Shown one piece after another: positions 41,247 to 50,386 of a stretch of DNA of 50,386 nucleotides. Position 1 is the stretch's first letter. Each line of letters opens with the position of its first letter. The notes beneath the pieces are model-generated. The model searched no databases. It saw only the letters and a list, made by a program, of their open reading frames with translations, and was not told where the DNA came from. The stretch spans positions 1 to 50,386 of the forward strand of contig NZ_CAJXGF010000011.1 in NCBI RefSeq assembly GCF_913053745.1, given 5' to 3'. This DNA comes from an uncultured Nitratireductor sp. (GTDB taxonomy: Bacteria; Pseudomonadota; Alphaproteobacteria; Rhizobiales; Rhizobiaceae). Position numbers and translations under genes: made by a program.

Positions 41247-43541
41247 TTATTCGGCGGCCTGTCGGGCCTGTCGCTGCGGTGTTCGACGCCGCGCGGCGGG
41301 CTTTTTTCGTTTATGCTGGGCCGCGGTTGCAGAGATTTCGTCCATGGGGAAAGCGTCCACCGCGATCACCTTTTCGACGGCTTGCTGTGCTTCGCGAAGC
41401 TGTGTGAACTCTCCGTCGCTGATGAGGTCCATATCGTGTGCTTCCTGCGCGTCGCTAATCTCCTTGGCGCGCATTTTCTTTTCGATTGGCGCCGCATCGA
41501 CGACGAGACGGAACGCGCGTTCGAGGTCCTTGAGCGGATGTGTGTCATGCCCCTGGCCGAGATAAAGGTCGGGCGTCAGTCGATCCCGCTGCTCCGAGGG
41601 TTTCATGAGGATTTCGGCCAATTGTGTGGCGAGCTTGTCGGATGGGGCTGGCCTGGCCACGCCTGCAGGGAAGGCGATCAGTCGAACCAGCCAGGCTGCC
41701 GGACGCGCCGGCAGGTTGTCCAGAACGCCTCGGAACGCGACGCTCAGGCGCGCCTCGCCCTCTAGCATGAGATAGTCGACAATCGGCTTATCCTCGGCAA
41801 ACCGCCCCTCGCTCTCATAGCGTTTGAGGACAGCGCCCAGCAGATAAAGCTCGGCCAGAATATCGCCCAGCCGTGCCGAGATCATCTCTTTGCGTTTGAG
41901 TGATCCGCCAAGCGTCAACAACGCAAAATCGGACAGGAGTGCAAAGGCGGCGGAATAGCGCGAGAGTTTCTTCCAGTGATGCGGCATCGCGGCGTTGTCG
42001 GGCGCGGGGCCGATCAATCCGCCGCTCCAACCGCGGACGAAGGCACGGCCAGCCGTTTTGAAGGCATGGCCGACATGCTTCCAGAAGGTCTGGTCAAAAC
42101 GATCGAGCCCCTCTTCCCGGTCTTCGTTCGAAAGCGCGAGAAGTTCCTCCAGCATATAAGGATGGGAGCGGATCGCGCCTTGCCCGTAAATCATCAGGTT
42201 GCGGGTCAGGATGTTGGCACCCTCGACGGTGATGCCCACCGGCACCGCACGATAAGCCGCGCCCATGTAATTGTTCGGACCGTCGATGATGGCCTTGCCG
42301 CCATGAATGTCCATGGCGTGTTCCACCGAACGGCGCATCCGCTCCGTGGCGTGGTATTTCATGATGGCCGAAACGACGGACGGCTTGTGTCCCTCGTCGA
42401 GCGCGGCAAGCGTGACCCGCCGCGCTGCGTCGACCAGATAGGCGTTGCCGCAGAGCTCAGCAAGGGGCTCCTGGATGCCTTCGAACAAGCCGATGGGCAC
42501 GTTGAACTGGGTGCGCACCCTTGCATAGGCGCCTGTGGCACGCGCACACATGGCTGCGGATGCGGCGGATTGCGAGGGAAGCGATATGCTGCGGCCGGCG
42601 GCGAGTGCCGTCATGAGCATGGTCCAACCCTGTCCGATTTGCTCCTCGCCGCCGAGAATGTGATCGAGCGGCACGAACACATCGTCCCCGTAAAGCGGAC
42701 CGTTCTGGAAGAATGTGAACTGTGGAATGTGCCGGTCGCCGTGGCGCACGCCCTTGGTGTCGGTCGGCAGAAGCGCAACGGTGATGCCCAGATCCTCGCC
42801 CCGACCGAGATGGTTTTCGGGATCCTGCATCTTGAAGGCGAGACCCATGACGGAGGCGACGGGGCCGAGCGTGATATAGCGTTTGTGAAAGTTGAGACGC
42901 AGGCCGAGGACCTTCTTGCCTTTCCAGGTGCCGTATTCCACGACGCCCGTGTCTGTCATGGCGGCGGCGTCGGAGCCCGCATGGGGGGAGGTTAGGCCAA
43001 AACAGGGAATTTCGCGCCCGTCGGCCAGGCGCGGCAACCAGTATTTACGCTGTGCGTCCGTGCCGAAATGCATGAGCAATTCACCGGGCCCGAGCGAATT
43101 GGGCACCATCACAGTCACACCGGCGACGATGCTGGCGGAGGAGAGTGTGCGCACCACTTCCGAATGGGCGGTGTTGGAGAAACCGAGTCCGCCGAACTCC
43201 TTTGGAATGATCATGCCGAAGAATTTGTTCTTGCGCATGAAGTCCCAAACGGCGGGCGACAGATCCCGGTCTTGCCAGTTTAGTGTCCAGTCCTCCACCA
43301 TAGAGCACAACTCGCGAACCGGTCCATCCATGAACGCTTGCTCGTCCTGGGACAGACGCGCCGGGGGCATCGCCAGAAGCTGTTCCCAATCGGGATTCCC
43401 TGTAAAGAGTTCACCGTCCCACCAAACCGTTCCTGCGTCGATCGCCTCCCGCTCCGTCTCCGAAATCGGGGGCATGATCTTACGCGCCCAGTTGAAGATG
43501 GGCTTCGAAACGTGGTCACGGCGAAAGGTTTTGAAACGCAT
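41247..43541 (-). CDS. fadE: Acyl-CoA dehydrogenase, FadE type
   Basis: A 764-residue large acyl-CoA dehydrogenase with the FadE layout. An N-terminal extension (about 1-80) comes first, then the ACAD core (about 80-480) with FGMIIPKEFGGLGFSNTAHS, CFGLTSPHAGSDAA and MDIHGGKAIIDGPNNYMG, then a DUF1974-type C-terminal part (about 480-740) and a basic Ala/Lys/Arg tail. The first step of fatty-acid beta-oxidation is expected; electrons would go to EtfBA, encoded nearby. ATG 43541 is preceded by GGAGG (ctggaggccggcc), which decides the start against a TTG eight codons earlier. It converges with the 3-hydroxybutyryl-CoA dehydrogenase gene. Confidence 0.92.
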   Translation of the reverse strand: MRFKTFRRDHVSKPIFNWARKIMPPISETEREAIDAGTVWWDGELFTGNPDWEQLLAMPPARLSQDEQAFMDGPVRELCSMVEDWTLNWQDRDLSPAVWDFMRKNKFFGMIIPKEFGGLGFSNTAHSEVVRTLSSASIVAGVTVMVPNSLGPGELLMHFGTDAQRKYWLPRLADGREIPCFGLTSPHAGSDAAAMTDTGVVEYGTWKGKKVLGLRLNFHKRYITLGPVASVMGLAFKMQDPENHLGRGEDLGITVALLPTDTKGVRHGDRHIPQFTFFQNGPLYGDDVFVPLDHILGGEEQIGQGWTMLMTALAAGRSISLPSQSAASAAMCARATGAYARVRTQFNVPIGLFEGIQEPLAELCGNAYLVDAARRVTLAALDEGHKPSVVSAIMKYHATERMRRSVEHAMDIHGGKAIIDGPNNYMGAAYRAVPVGITVEGANILTRNLMIYGQGAIRSHPYMLEELLALSNEDREEGLDRFDQTFWKHVGHAFKTAGRAFVRGWSGGLIGPAPDNAAMPHHWKKLSRYSAAFALLSDFALLTLGGSLKRKEMISARLGDILAELYLLGAVLKRYESEGRFAEDKPIVDYLMLEGEARLSVAFRGVLDNLPARPAAWLVRLIAFPAGVARPAPSDKLATQLAEILMKPSEQRDRLTPDLYLGQGHDTHPLKDLERAFRLVVDAAPIEKKMRAKEISDAQEAHDMDLISDGEFTQLREAQQAVEKVIAVDAFPMDEISATAAQHKRKKPAARRRTPQRQARQAAE

Positions 43542-43628
43542 GGCCGGCCTCCAGTTTTGCGCCAATATATCAGGCTTGCCTGTGTGAGGCGAACGGGTGG
43601 TGCGGCGGGATGGTTCCGCCCTTCATTT

Positions 43629-44894
43629 TTAGCCGCGCAGACGATTGCGTAAAATACGCAGGCGATTGCGCACACGCCGTGCAAGACCGAGTTGTGCGGC
43701 TGCCTTCCGCACATGGCGGTCTGCGTCCGGGGTGAGCCCGACGACCATGGTGCCAAGGGGGCGACGTTCTGTCCACAGTCGGCTCATCACGGGATGATCG
43801 GGCACGGCACATGAATCCGTCATCATGATATTCGGATCGTCAAGATGCGTTTTTGTCACCTCGATCATCAGAAGTGTGCCTGGCGAGTAACCCGCAAAGC
43901 CTTCGTCATAAGCTGTTTTCCATGTGTAAGCCGTGCCGTTCTCGATGAAGACGATCAGGCAGGCGATCACCGTATCGTCGAGAGTCAGCATGTGGATGCG
44001 GCACATATCCCGTTCGCATAGGCGGTGAACCGCCTCGCGGGCGAACGCAGCGCGATACCGGTCGATGGCCATGGCCGACCGTTCGCGCCCCTTCCATCCG
44101 GAGGCCTCAAGTGTGAGAAACGCCTCGATGCCGTGCCGTACTTCGTCCGGATGGCGGGCGATCTTGTATTCAAGACTGCCCAATTCTTCGAGCCGGCGTT
44201 TCAGCCGGCGGAATTCGCGATAGTGATGTGAGCGCAGCGAATCGCGCAGATAGGTGTTGCCGTCGAGTGCGCTCTCAAGCGTTGGACGTTCGACACGATT
44301 GGTGATCTGAAAGGGCAGATTGCGGGCGTCTACCACCGTGCGCAGGATCGCGGCGAACGCGCCGTCGAGGCCCACATCTGGGAGGACAAAGACCTTCGGA
44401 TGATCGAGATGCGGTCGTGCCAGCATGGTGAAGAAATCCTCGATCACGCCGGCCGGGTCGTCATAGTCGACAAGCGGTGTACCGAGTGGGCCGAAAGGAT
44501 TTGACCATGTGCGCAGCACTGGAACGCTGAATGGTAAGAGCGGGCGTTCGATGGTGAAGGGCACCAGAAGCCGAAGGCGGTTGCGCTCTTCGGTGCCGTC
44601 GCGAATCACCGCGAGCCTTACCTCCCGGTCTTCGAGCCGCGGCATGGCCGGGGCCAGAAATCGCGGATTGAAGAAGATGTTCGTCTCGATGGAGCGTGCT
44701 GCCAGATAATCAAGTTCATCGACCAGTTCGAAGCCGGCCGATGCCGGATAGATGGCAAGTTTCCGTTCGCTCTGCTGTGCTGCGAGCAAAGCGAGATGTT
44801 CCGGGTCGAGTTTCCGTGTAGCGTCGGCGGTGTGGTCGCTTGTCGCGCCGGGTGTGCCGGTGCTCGATTCTTCCAGGAGAGGGGGAATGCTCAA
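43629..44894 (-). CDS. FemAB/CelD-like GNAT acyltransferase
   Basis: A 421-residue protein of the GNAT-like FemAB/CelD(BcsL) group found with polysaccharide genes. A Ser/Thr-rich N-terminus (about 1-40) precedes two GNAT-like halves. The second half has LRSHHYREFRRLKRRLEELG (about 204-223), FLTLEASGWKGRER (about 243-256), ACLIVFIENGTAYTWKTAYDEGFAGYSPGTLLMIE (about 296-330) and a tail of basic residues. I chose TTG at 44894 because AAGGAGA lies six bases before it and it overlaps the flippase stop as TTGA, which implies translational coupling. The donor and acceptor are unknown; transfer of an acyl group to an envelope sugar or lipid is the likely role. Confidence 0.78.
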   Translation of the reverse strand: MSIPPLLEESSTGTPGATSDHTADATRKLDPEHLALLAAQQSERKLAIYPASAGFELVDELDYLAARSIETNIFFNPRFLAPAMPRLEDREVRLAVIRDGTEERNRLRLLVPFTIERPLLPFSVPVLRTWSNPFGPLGTPLVDYDDPAGVIEDFFTMLARPHLDHPKVFVLPDVGLDGAFAAILRTVVDARNLPFQITNRVERPTLESALDGNTYLRDSLRSHHYREFRRLKRRLEELGSLEYKIARHPDEVRHGIEAFLTLEASGWKGRERSAMAIDRYRAAFAREAVHRLCERDMCRIHMLTLDDTVIACLIVFIENGTAYTWKTAYDEGFAGYSPGTLLMIEVTKTHLDDPNIMMTDSCAVPDHPVMSRLWTERRPLGTMVVGLTPDADRHVRKAAAQLGLARRVRNRLRILRNRLRG

Positions 44895-46303
44895 GAGCTC
44901 GTCTCCTTTCTGGCGCGCGGGAGAAACACCAACATGCGGATCCCAAGTTTCCGCCAGGCGGTGAACGAGAGGGCTGCAGCCTCGAATAGAATCGCGAGTC
45001 CCGTGGCAATGGCCGCACCCCAGAGACCGTAAAGCGGGATCAGCAGCATGTTGAGCCCCACATTGATGCCGAGTGTGAAAGCGTAGATTCCGGCGCAGAC
45101 TTTCTGGTAGCCGCTCATGGTAAGCAGGCTTTCGGCTGGTCCGACGGCAGCACGGGCGACCACGCAAGAGACGAGCAGGAAGAGTAGCGGATAGCCGGCG
45201 GTAAAGCCGCTGCCGAAGAGCATCAGCATTGGCCTGCCGACAATGAGCACGACGAGTCCCATCGCCAGCGATGGCCAGAAAGTCCAGGTCACGGTCTCGG
45301 CGGCGAATGTGGCCAGCCCCTTTTCGTCGCCACCATGCATATAGGCTGAATAGCGTTGTGCAACGCTGGCCTTTACCGCGAAATACACAAAATGAACGAG
45401 GGCCAGCGTTTTTACAGTGGCGAAATAGACGGCGACGTCGGTGGGCGCCATGTAGCGACCGACCATGAGGACGTCGGCGTTGGTGAGCAGGAAATAGAAG
45501 CTTTCGACGAGAAAGATCGGCAGGGAAACGCCCACCCAGTGCTTCATCATGAAGCGCGGCTTGCCTGGCGGGGTGTTGCGTTTCACCCGCGTCGTGATGC
45601 TGAAGAACTGCACCAGCGTGGTGACATAAGTGGCGAGGATGGCTGTGACGATTGCTGTCTTTGCGTCGGGGGCATAGCCGGACAAAACGGCCACCGCCAT
45701 AAAAAGAAGGATCAGGAGAGGGCGAATGAAATAAGCTGGGATGAGAGCCCAGATAACCCAAGCATTGGCTCGCGAAACACCCTGTAGTAGATCGCTTAGC
45801 GCGAGCATCGGCAGGCAGATCAGACCGAGATAGAATGGGACCACATAGTAGGATTCGATGAACGGTTCCAAATAACGCAGCCCAAGAAGACCGGCGAGCA
45901 TGAACAGGGTCGAGGTGGCGAGCACGAACAAACGTCCGGCAACGTTGACCCCGCGCAGCTCTGCAAAGGCCTGTTTGGTACGATATTCGGGAATGAAGCG
46001 GATGATGGCTGTATGGAAACCAAGGCACGAAATGTTGCCCAGGATAATCATCGTCACCCAGACCAGTACATAGATGCCGTATTCGAAACTGCCCATCCAG
46101 CGCGCCAGAAAGACCTGGCTGAAGAAGGCGATGACGGCGTTCACGATCCGAATGGCAAAGGCGATAAGGGCATTGCGGCCGGCTTCGCTGCGCGCGTCGC
46201 GCGCGGAAACAAGGCCGTCGATTCTGGCGAGCCATGGACGTATGCGGGCCGAGAGCCGCTCCGGCAGCAAACGTTCACCGGTCCCCGTGGCTGAAAAGCG
46301 CAC
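44891..46303 (-). CDS. Wzx/MATE-like polysaccharide (lipid-linked oligosaccharide) flippase
   Basis: A 470-residue protein with about twelve to fourteen membrane segments of the MOP/polysaccharide-exporter superfamily. After a polar N-terminus (about 1-40) the first segment carries AIRIVNAVIAFFSQVFLARWMGSFEYGIY (about 50-78), the typical start of Wzx/RfbX-type flippases. A second family landmark lies near 280-300 (TNADVLMVGRYMAPTDVAVY). It starts with GTG after ACGGAG and overlaps the FemAB-like gene by four bases, so the pair forms a two-gene unit. The exported molecule is unknown; no glycosyltransferase genes are adjacent. Confidence 0.85.
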   Translation of the reverse strand: MRFSATGTGERLLPERLSARIRPWLARIDGLVSARDARSEAGRNALIAFAIRIVNAVIAFFSQVFLARWMGSFEYGIYVLVWVTMIILGNISCLGFHTAIIRFIPEYRTKQAFAELRGVNVAGRLFVLATSTLFMLAGLLGLRYLEPFIESYYVVPFYLGLICLPMLALSDLLQGVSRANAWVIWALIPAYFIRPLLILLFMAVAVLSGYAPDAKTAIVTAILATYVTTLVQFFSITTRVKRNTPPGKPRFMMKHWVGVSLPIFLVESFYFLLTNADVLMVGRYMAPTDVAVYFATVKTLALVHFVYFAVKASVAQRYSAYMHGGDEKGLATFAAETVTWTFWPSLAMGLVVLIVGRPMLMLFGSGFTAGYPLLFLLVSCVVARAAVGPAESLLTMSGYQKVCAGIYAFTLGINVGLNMLLIPLYGLWGAAIATGLAILFEAAALSFTAWRKLGIRMLVFLPRARKETSS

Positions 46304-46404
46304 CCGCCAAACTCCGTTTCAAATTACCCAGACTGGGGTTTAGCGCAAACTGCTTAAGAAAAAGAAAGGGCCCGATCCGCCACCGTTCCGGCCGGCGCAT
46401 GTAG

Positions 46405-46430
46405 AAAAGGCCGGGCAAGAACCCGGCCTT
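46405..46430 (-). terminator. Terminator hairpin downstream of secA
   Basis: Read leftward, AAGGCCGGG (46422-46430) pairs perfectly with CCCGGCCTT (46407-46415) around a 6-base loop, followed by TTTTC. It lies 37 bases after the secA stop and about 100 bases before the flippase start, so it separates secA from the flippase pair. The T-tract is short. Confidence 0.75.
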
Positions 46431-46467
46431 CCTGATCTCCATATTCTCCGGCTTTGGCCGCTAAAGC

Positions 46468-49197
<2,730 letters not shown>

Positions 49198-49325
49198 CCA
49201 GTGGTCCTTTCACTTCCTGACAGACGGCATGTGCGGAGCAGGGATCGAACCCCACTCGTGCCGAGCGAGAGCAATTATATAACAATTAGCGTCCGGAAAA
49301 CGGTTCTGGACGCAGGACAACAGGA

Positions 49326-49354
49326 CAGATAAGAGGGGCCAAGAGTGATGTCAA
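49326..49354 (-). promoter_or_regulatory. Putative promoter of secA
   Basis: Read leftward, TTGACA (49349-49354) and TATCTG (49326-49331) are spaced by exactly 17 bases. The predicted start lies near 49318, about 120 bases upstream of the secA ATG. A second -10-like TATAAT lies nearer the gene (about 49276-49281) but without a good -35. Confidence 0.55.
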
Positions 49355-49441
49355 CGCCGTGTTAAACATGCGCTCTTGCGCAAAATTCCGCCATATTCAT
49401 GGGCGGTTTGGGCAAATTCTGAATCACGAACGGAGAGTTTC

Positions 49442-50353
49442 ATGCTGAAATCGTTTCGCCGTTTCCTGGCCGTTCAGGTTGGGGCCGGTCTGACGCTGGC
49501 CGCCGTGGGCTTCATGCCCGCGCACGCTGCCGATGCCGATGTCGTCGCCACTGTCAACGGTATGGAGATTACGGAAGGCGATTTGGCGGTCGCCGGCGCC
49601 GAATATGGCGCGCAGTTCGGCAATCTGCCGGAACCGCAGCGCCGGGCAGCTTTGCTTTCGGCGCTGATCGAAATTCGCCTTCTTGCTGCCGAGGCCGAGG
49701 AAAAGGGGCTAGCCGAGGGCGAGGAATTTGAAAAACGGCTCGCGTTTTTGCGCGAGCAGGCCCTGCATGCGGCGTTCATCGAGAAAGTGGTCGATGGCGC
49801 TGTCACAGAGGACGAGGTGCGCGCCAGCTACGACAAGCAGATCGCCGATGCGCCTGCGGTCAACGAAGTGCACGCGCGTCATATCCTGGTGAAGACCAAG
49901 GAAGAAGCCGAGACGGTTATCCAGCAGCTCGAAGAAGGCGGCAATTTCCAAGAAATCGCCAAGGAGAAATCGACCGACGGTGCCGCCGCCAATGGCGGTG
50001 ATCTTGGTTATTTCACTTCCGGCCAGATGGTGCCGGAGTTCGAGAAGGTGGCCTTTGAACTCAATCCGGGCGAGTATTCCAAGGAGCCGGTGGAGACGCA
50101 GTTCGGTTTCCACGTCATCAAGGTGGAAGATAAGCGCGCCAAACAGCCGCCGGCATTCGATGCGGTGAAAGATCGGGTGCGCTCCATGCTGGTGCGCGAG
50201 AAATACGTCGAGGAGGTTTCCGCTTTGCGCGATTCTGCCGAGGTTGATGTGAAGGATCCCGCGCTCAAGGAGTTCATCGACGGAATAGAGAAGCAGCGTG
50301 AAGGCGCTGCACCGGAAGGCGGTGAAGCTGCCGAACCGGCGAAAACCGAATAG
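49442..50353 (+). CDS. Secreted parvulin-type peptidyl-prolyl isomerase
   Basis: A 303-residue SurA/PpiC-like chaperone-isomerase. The signal peptide is about 1-29 (ending MPAHAAD). An N-terminal helical SurA-type domain (about 35-130) precedes one parvulin domain (about 140-235) with ARHILVKTKEEAETV, EKSTDGAAANGGDLGYF and FGFHVIKVED, all key active-site segments. The C-terminus is acidic and Ala/Glu-rich. It helps fold proteins arriving in the periplasm, consistent with lying beside secA. The stop is 33 bases before the window end; in relatives an argJ gene often follows, but none can be seen here. Confidence 0.92.
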   Translation: MLKSFRRFLAVQVGAGLTLAAVGFMPAHAADADVVATVNGMEITEGDLAVAGAEYGAQFGNLPEPQRRAALLSALIEIRLLAAEAEEKGLAEGEEFEKRLAFLREQALHAAFIEKVVDGAVTEDEVRASYDKQIADAPAVNEVHARHILVKTKEEAETVIQQLEEGGNFQEIAKEKSTDGAAANGGDLGYFTSGQMVPEFEKVAFELNPGEYSKEPVETQFGFHVIKVEDKRAKQPPAFDAVKDRVRSMLVREKYVEEVSALRDSAEVDVKDPALKEFIDGIEKQREGAAPEGGEAAEPAKTE

Positions 50354-50386
50354 AACTCGAATATCGTGTGATCTGGAAGCGGCGGG

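Noticed and set aside
44895-46235. Upstream extension of the FemAB-like frame through the flippase gene (868 codons in total)
   Set aside because: The extra part is out of frame with the flippase, which has clear membrane segments. The TTG at 44894 with a good ribosome-binding site and TTGA overlap gives a normal family length.

Overview
The window reads as a 50.4 kb stretch of ordinary chromosome from a high-GC alphaproteobacterium of the order Hyphomicrobiales (Rhizobiales), most like the Phyllobacteriaceae/Brucella/Mesorhizobium group. The basis is gene order and family content: rpmB divergent from a DUF3108 gene, metA under a SAM-II riboswitch beside hisC-tyrC, plsC-ydcF-ftsX-ftsE-hpt-cpdR, tlpA/argH-lptM-lysA-TIGR02302, etfB-etfA-hydroxybutyryl-CoA dehydrogenase, and secA next to a parvulin isomerase. 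The genus is not fixed. Coding density is very high: no gap exceeds 300 bases. I see no insertion sequence, phage, integrase or CRISPR array.

Left part (1-11.4 kb): a MarR regulator, a YhhQ-type queuosine-precursor transporter, ribosomal protein L28, a DUF3108 envelope protein, an EamA exporter, glyoxalase II, a methyltransferase, a nitronate-monooxygenase-like flavoprotein and a DUF1330 protein. A methionine/aromatic amino-acid block follows. metA is read leftward from a promoter, a SAM-II riboswitch and an intrinsic terminator; hisC-tyrC run rightward. DUF2125 and ChaC-like genes close the block.

Cell-envelope and cell-cycle block (11.4-16.6 kb): plsC, ydcF, ftsX and ftsE run leftward. A membrane-anchored protein, hpt and a CpdR-like single-domain response regulator run rightward. 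The ftsE/15-kb intergenic region carries a textbook CtrA box (TTAA-N7-TTAAC) plus a TTAACCAT half-site. A small accessory module (HxlR regulator, AHSA1/SRPBCC protein, TfoX-N protein) follows.

Middle (18-33.6 kb): the leftward argH-lptM-lysA-TIGR02302 operon faces tlpA. Then come a QueD-like protein lacking the usual catalytic-cysteine loop, a two-gene unit pairing a cysteine-free molybdopterin-oxidoreductase-fold periplasmic protein with a membrane GGDEF-EAL protein, an acyl-CoA synthetase, tRNA-Leu(CAA), a YqaA/DedA protein with DsbB, an HNH nuclease, an AlkA-type glycosylase and a glutamyl-Q tRNA(Asp) synthetase that lacks zinc ligands.

Right part (33.6-50.4 kb): a small membrane protein, an EamA exporter overlapping a YihY/BrkB gene, an SDR, a twin-TM protein with a cobalamin adenosyltransferase, a rhomboid protease, etfBA and hydroxybutyryl-CoA dehydrogenase, a FadE-type acyl-CoA dehydrogenase, a flippase translationally coupled to a FemAB-like acyltransferase, secA, and a secreted parvulin isomerase. 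etfBA, the dehydrogenase, FadE and the acyl-CoA synthetase together cover much of fatty-acid beta-oxidation.

I found no clearly new multi-gene system. The best candidates for a second look are the cysteine-less QueD, the Mo-fold/GGDEF-EAL pair, the CtrA site at ftsEX, and the palindromes at etfBA and at the HxlR module.
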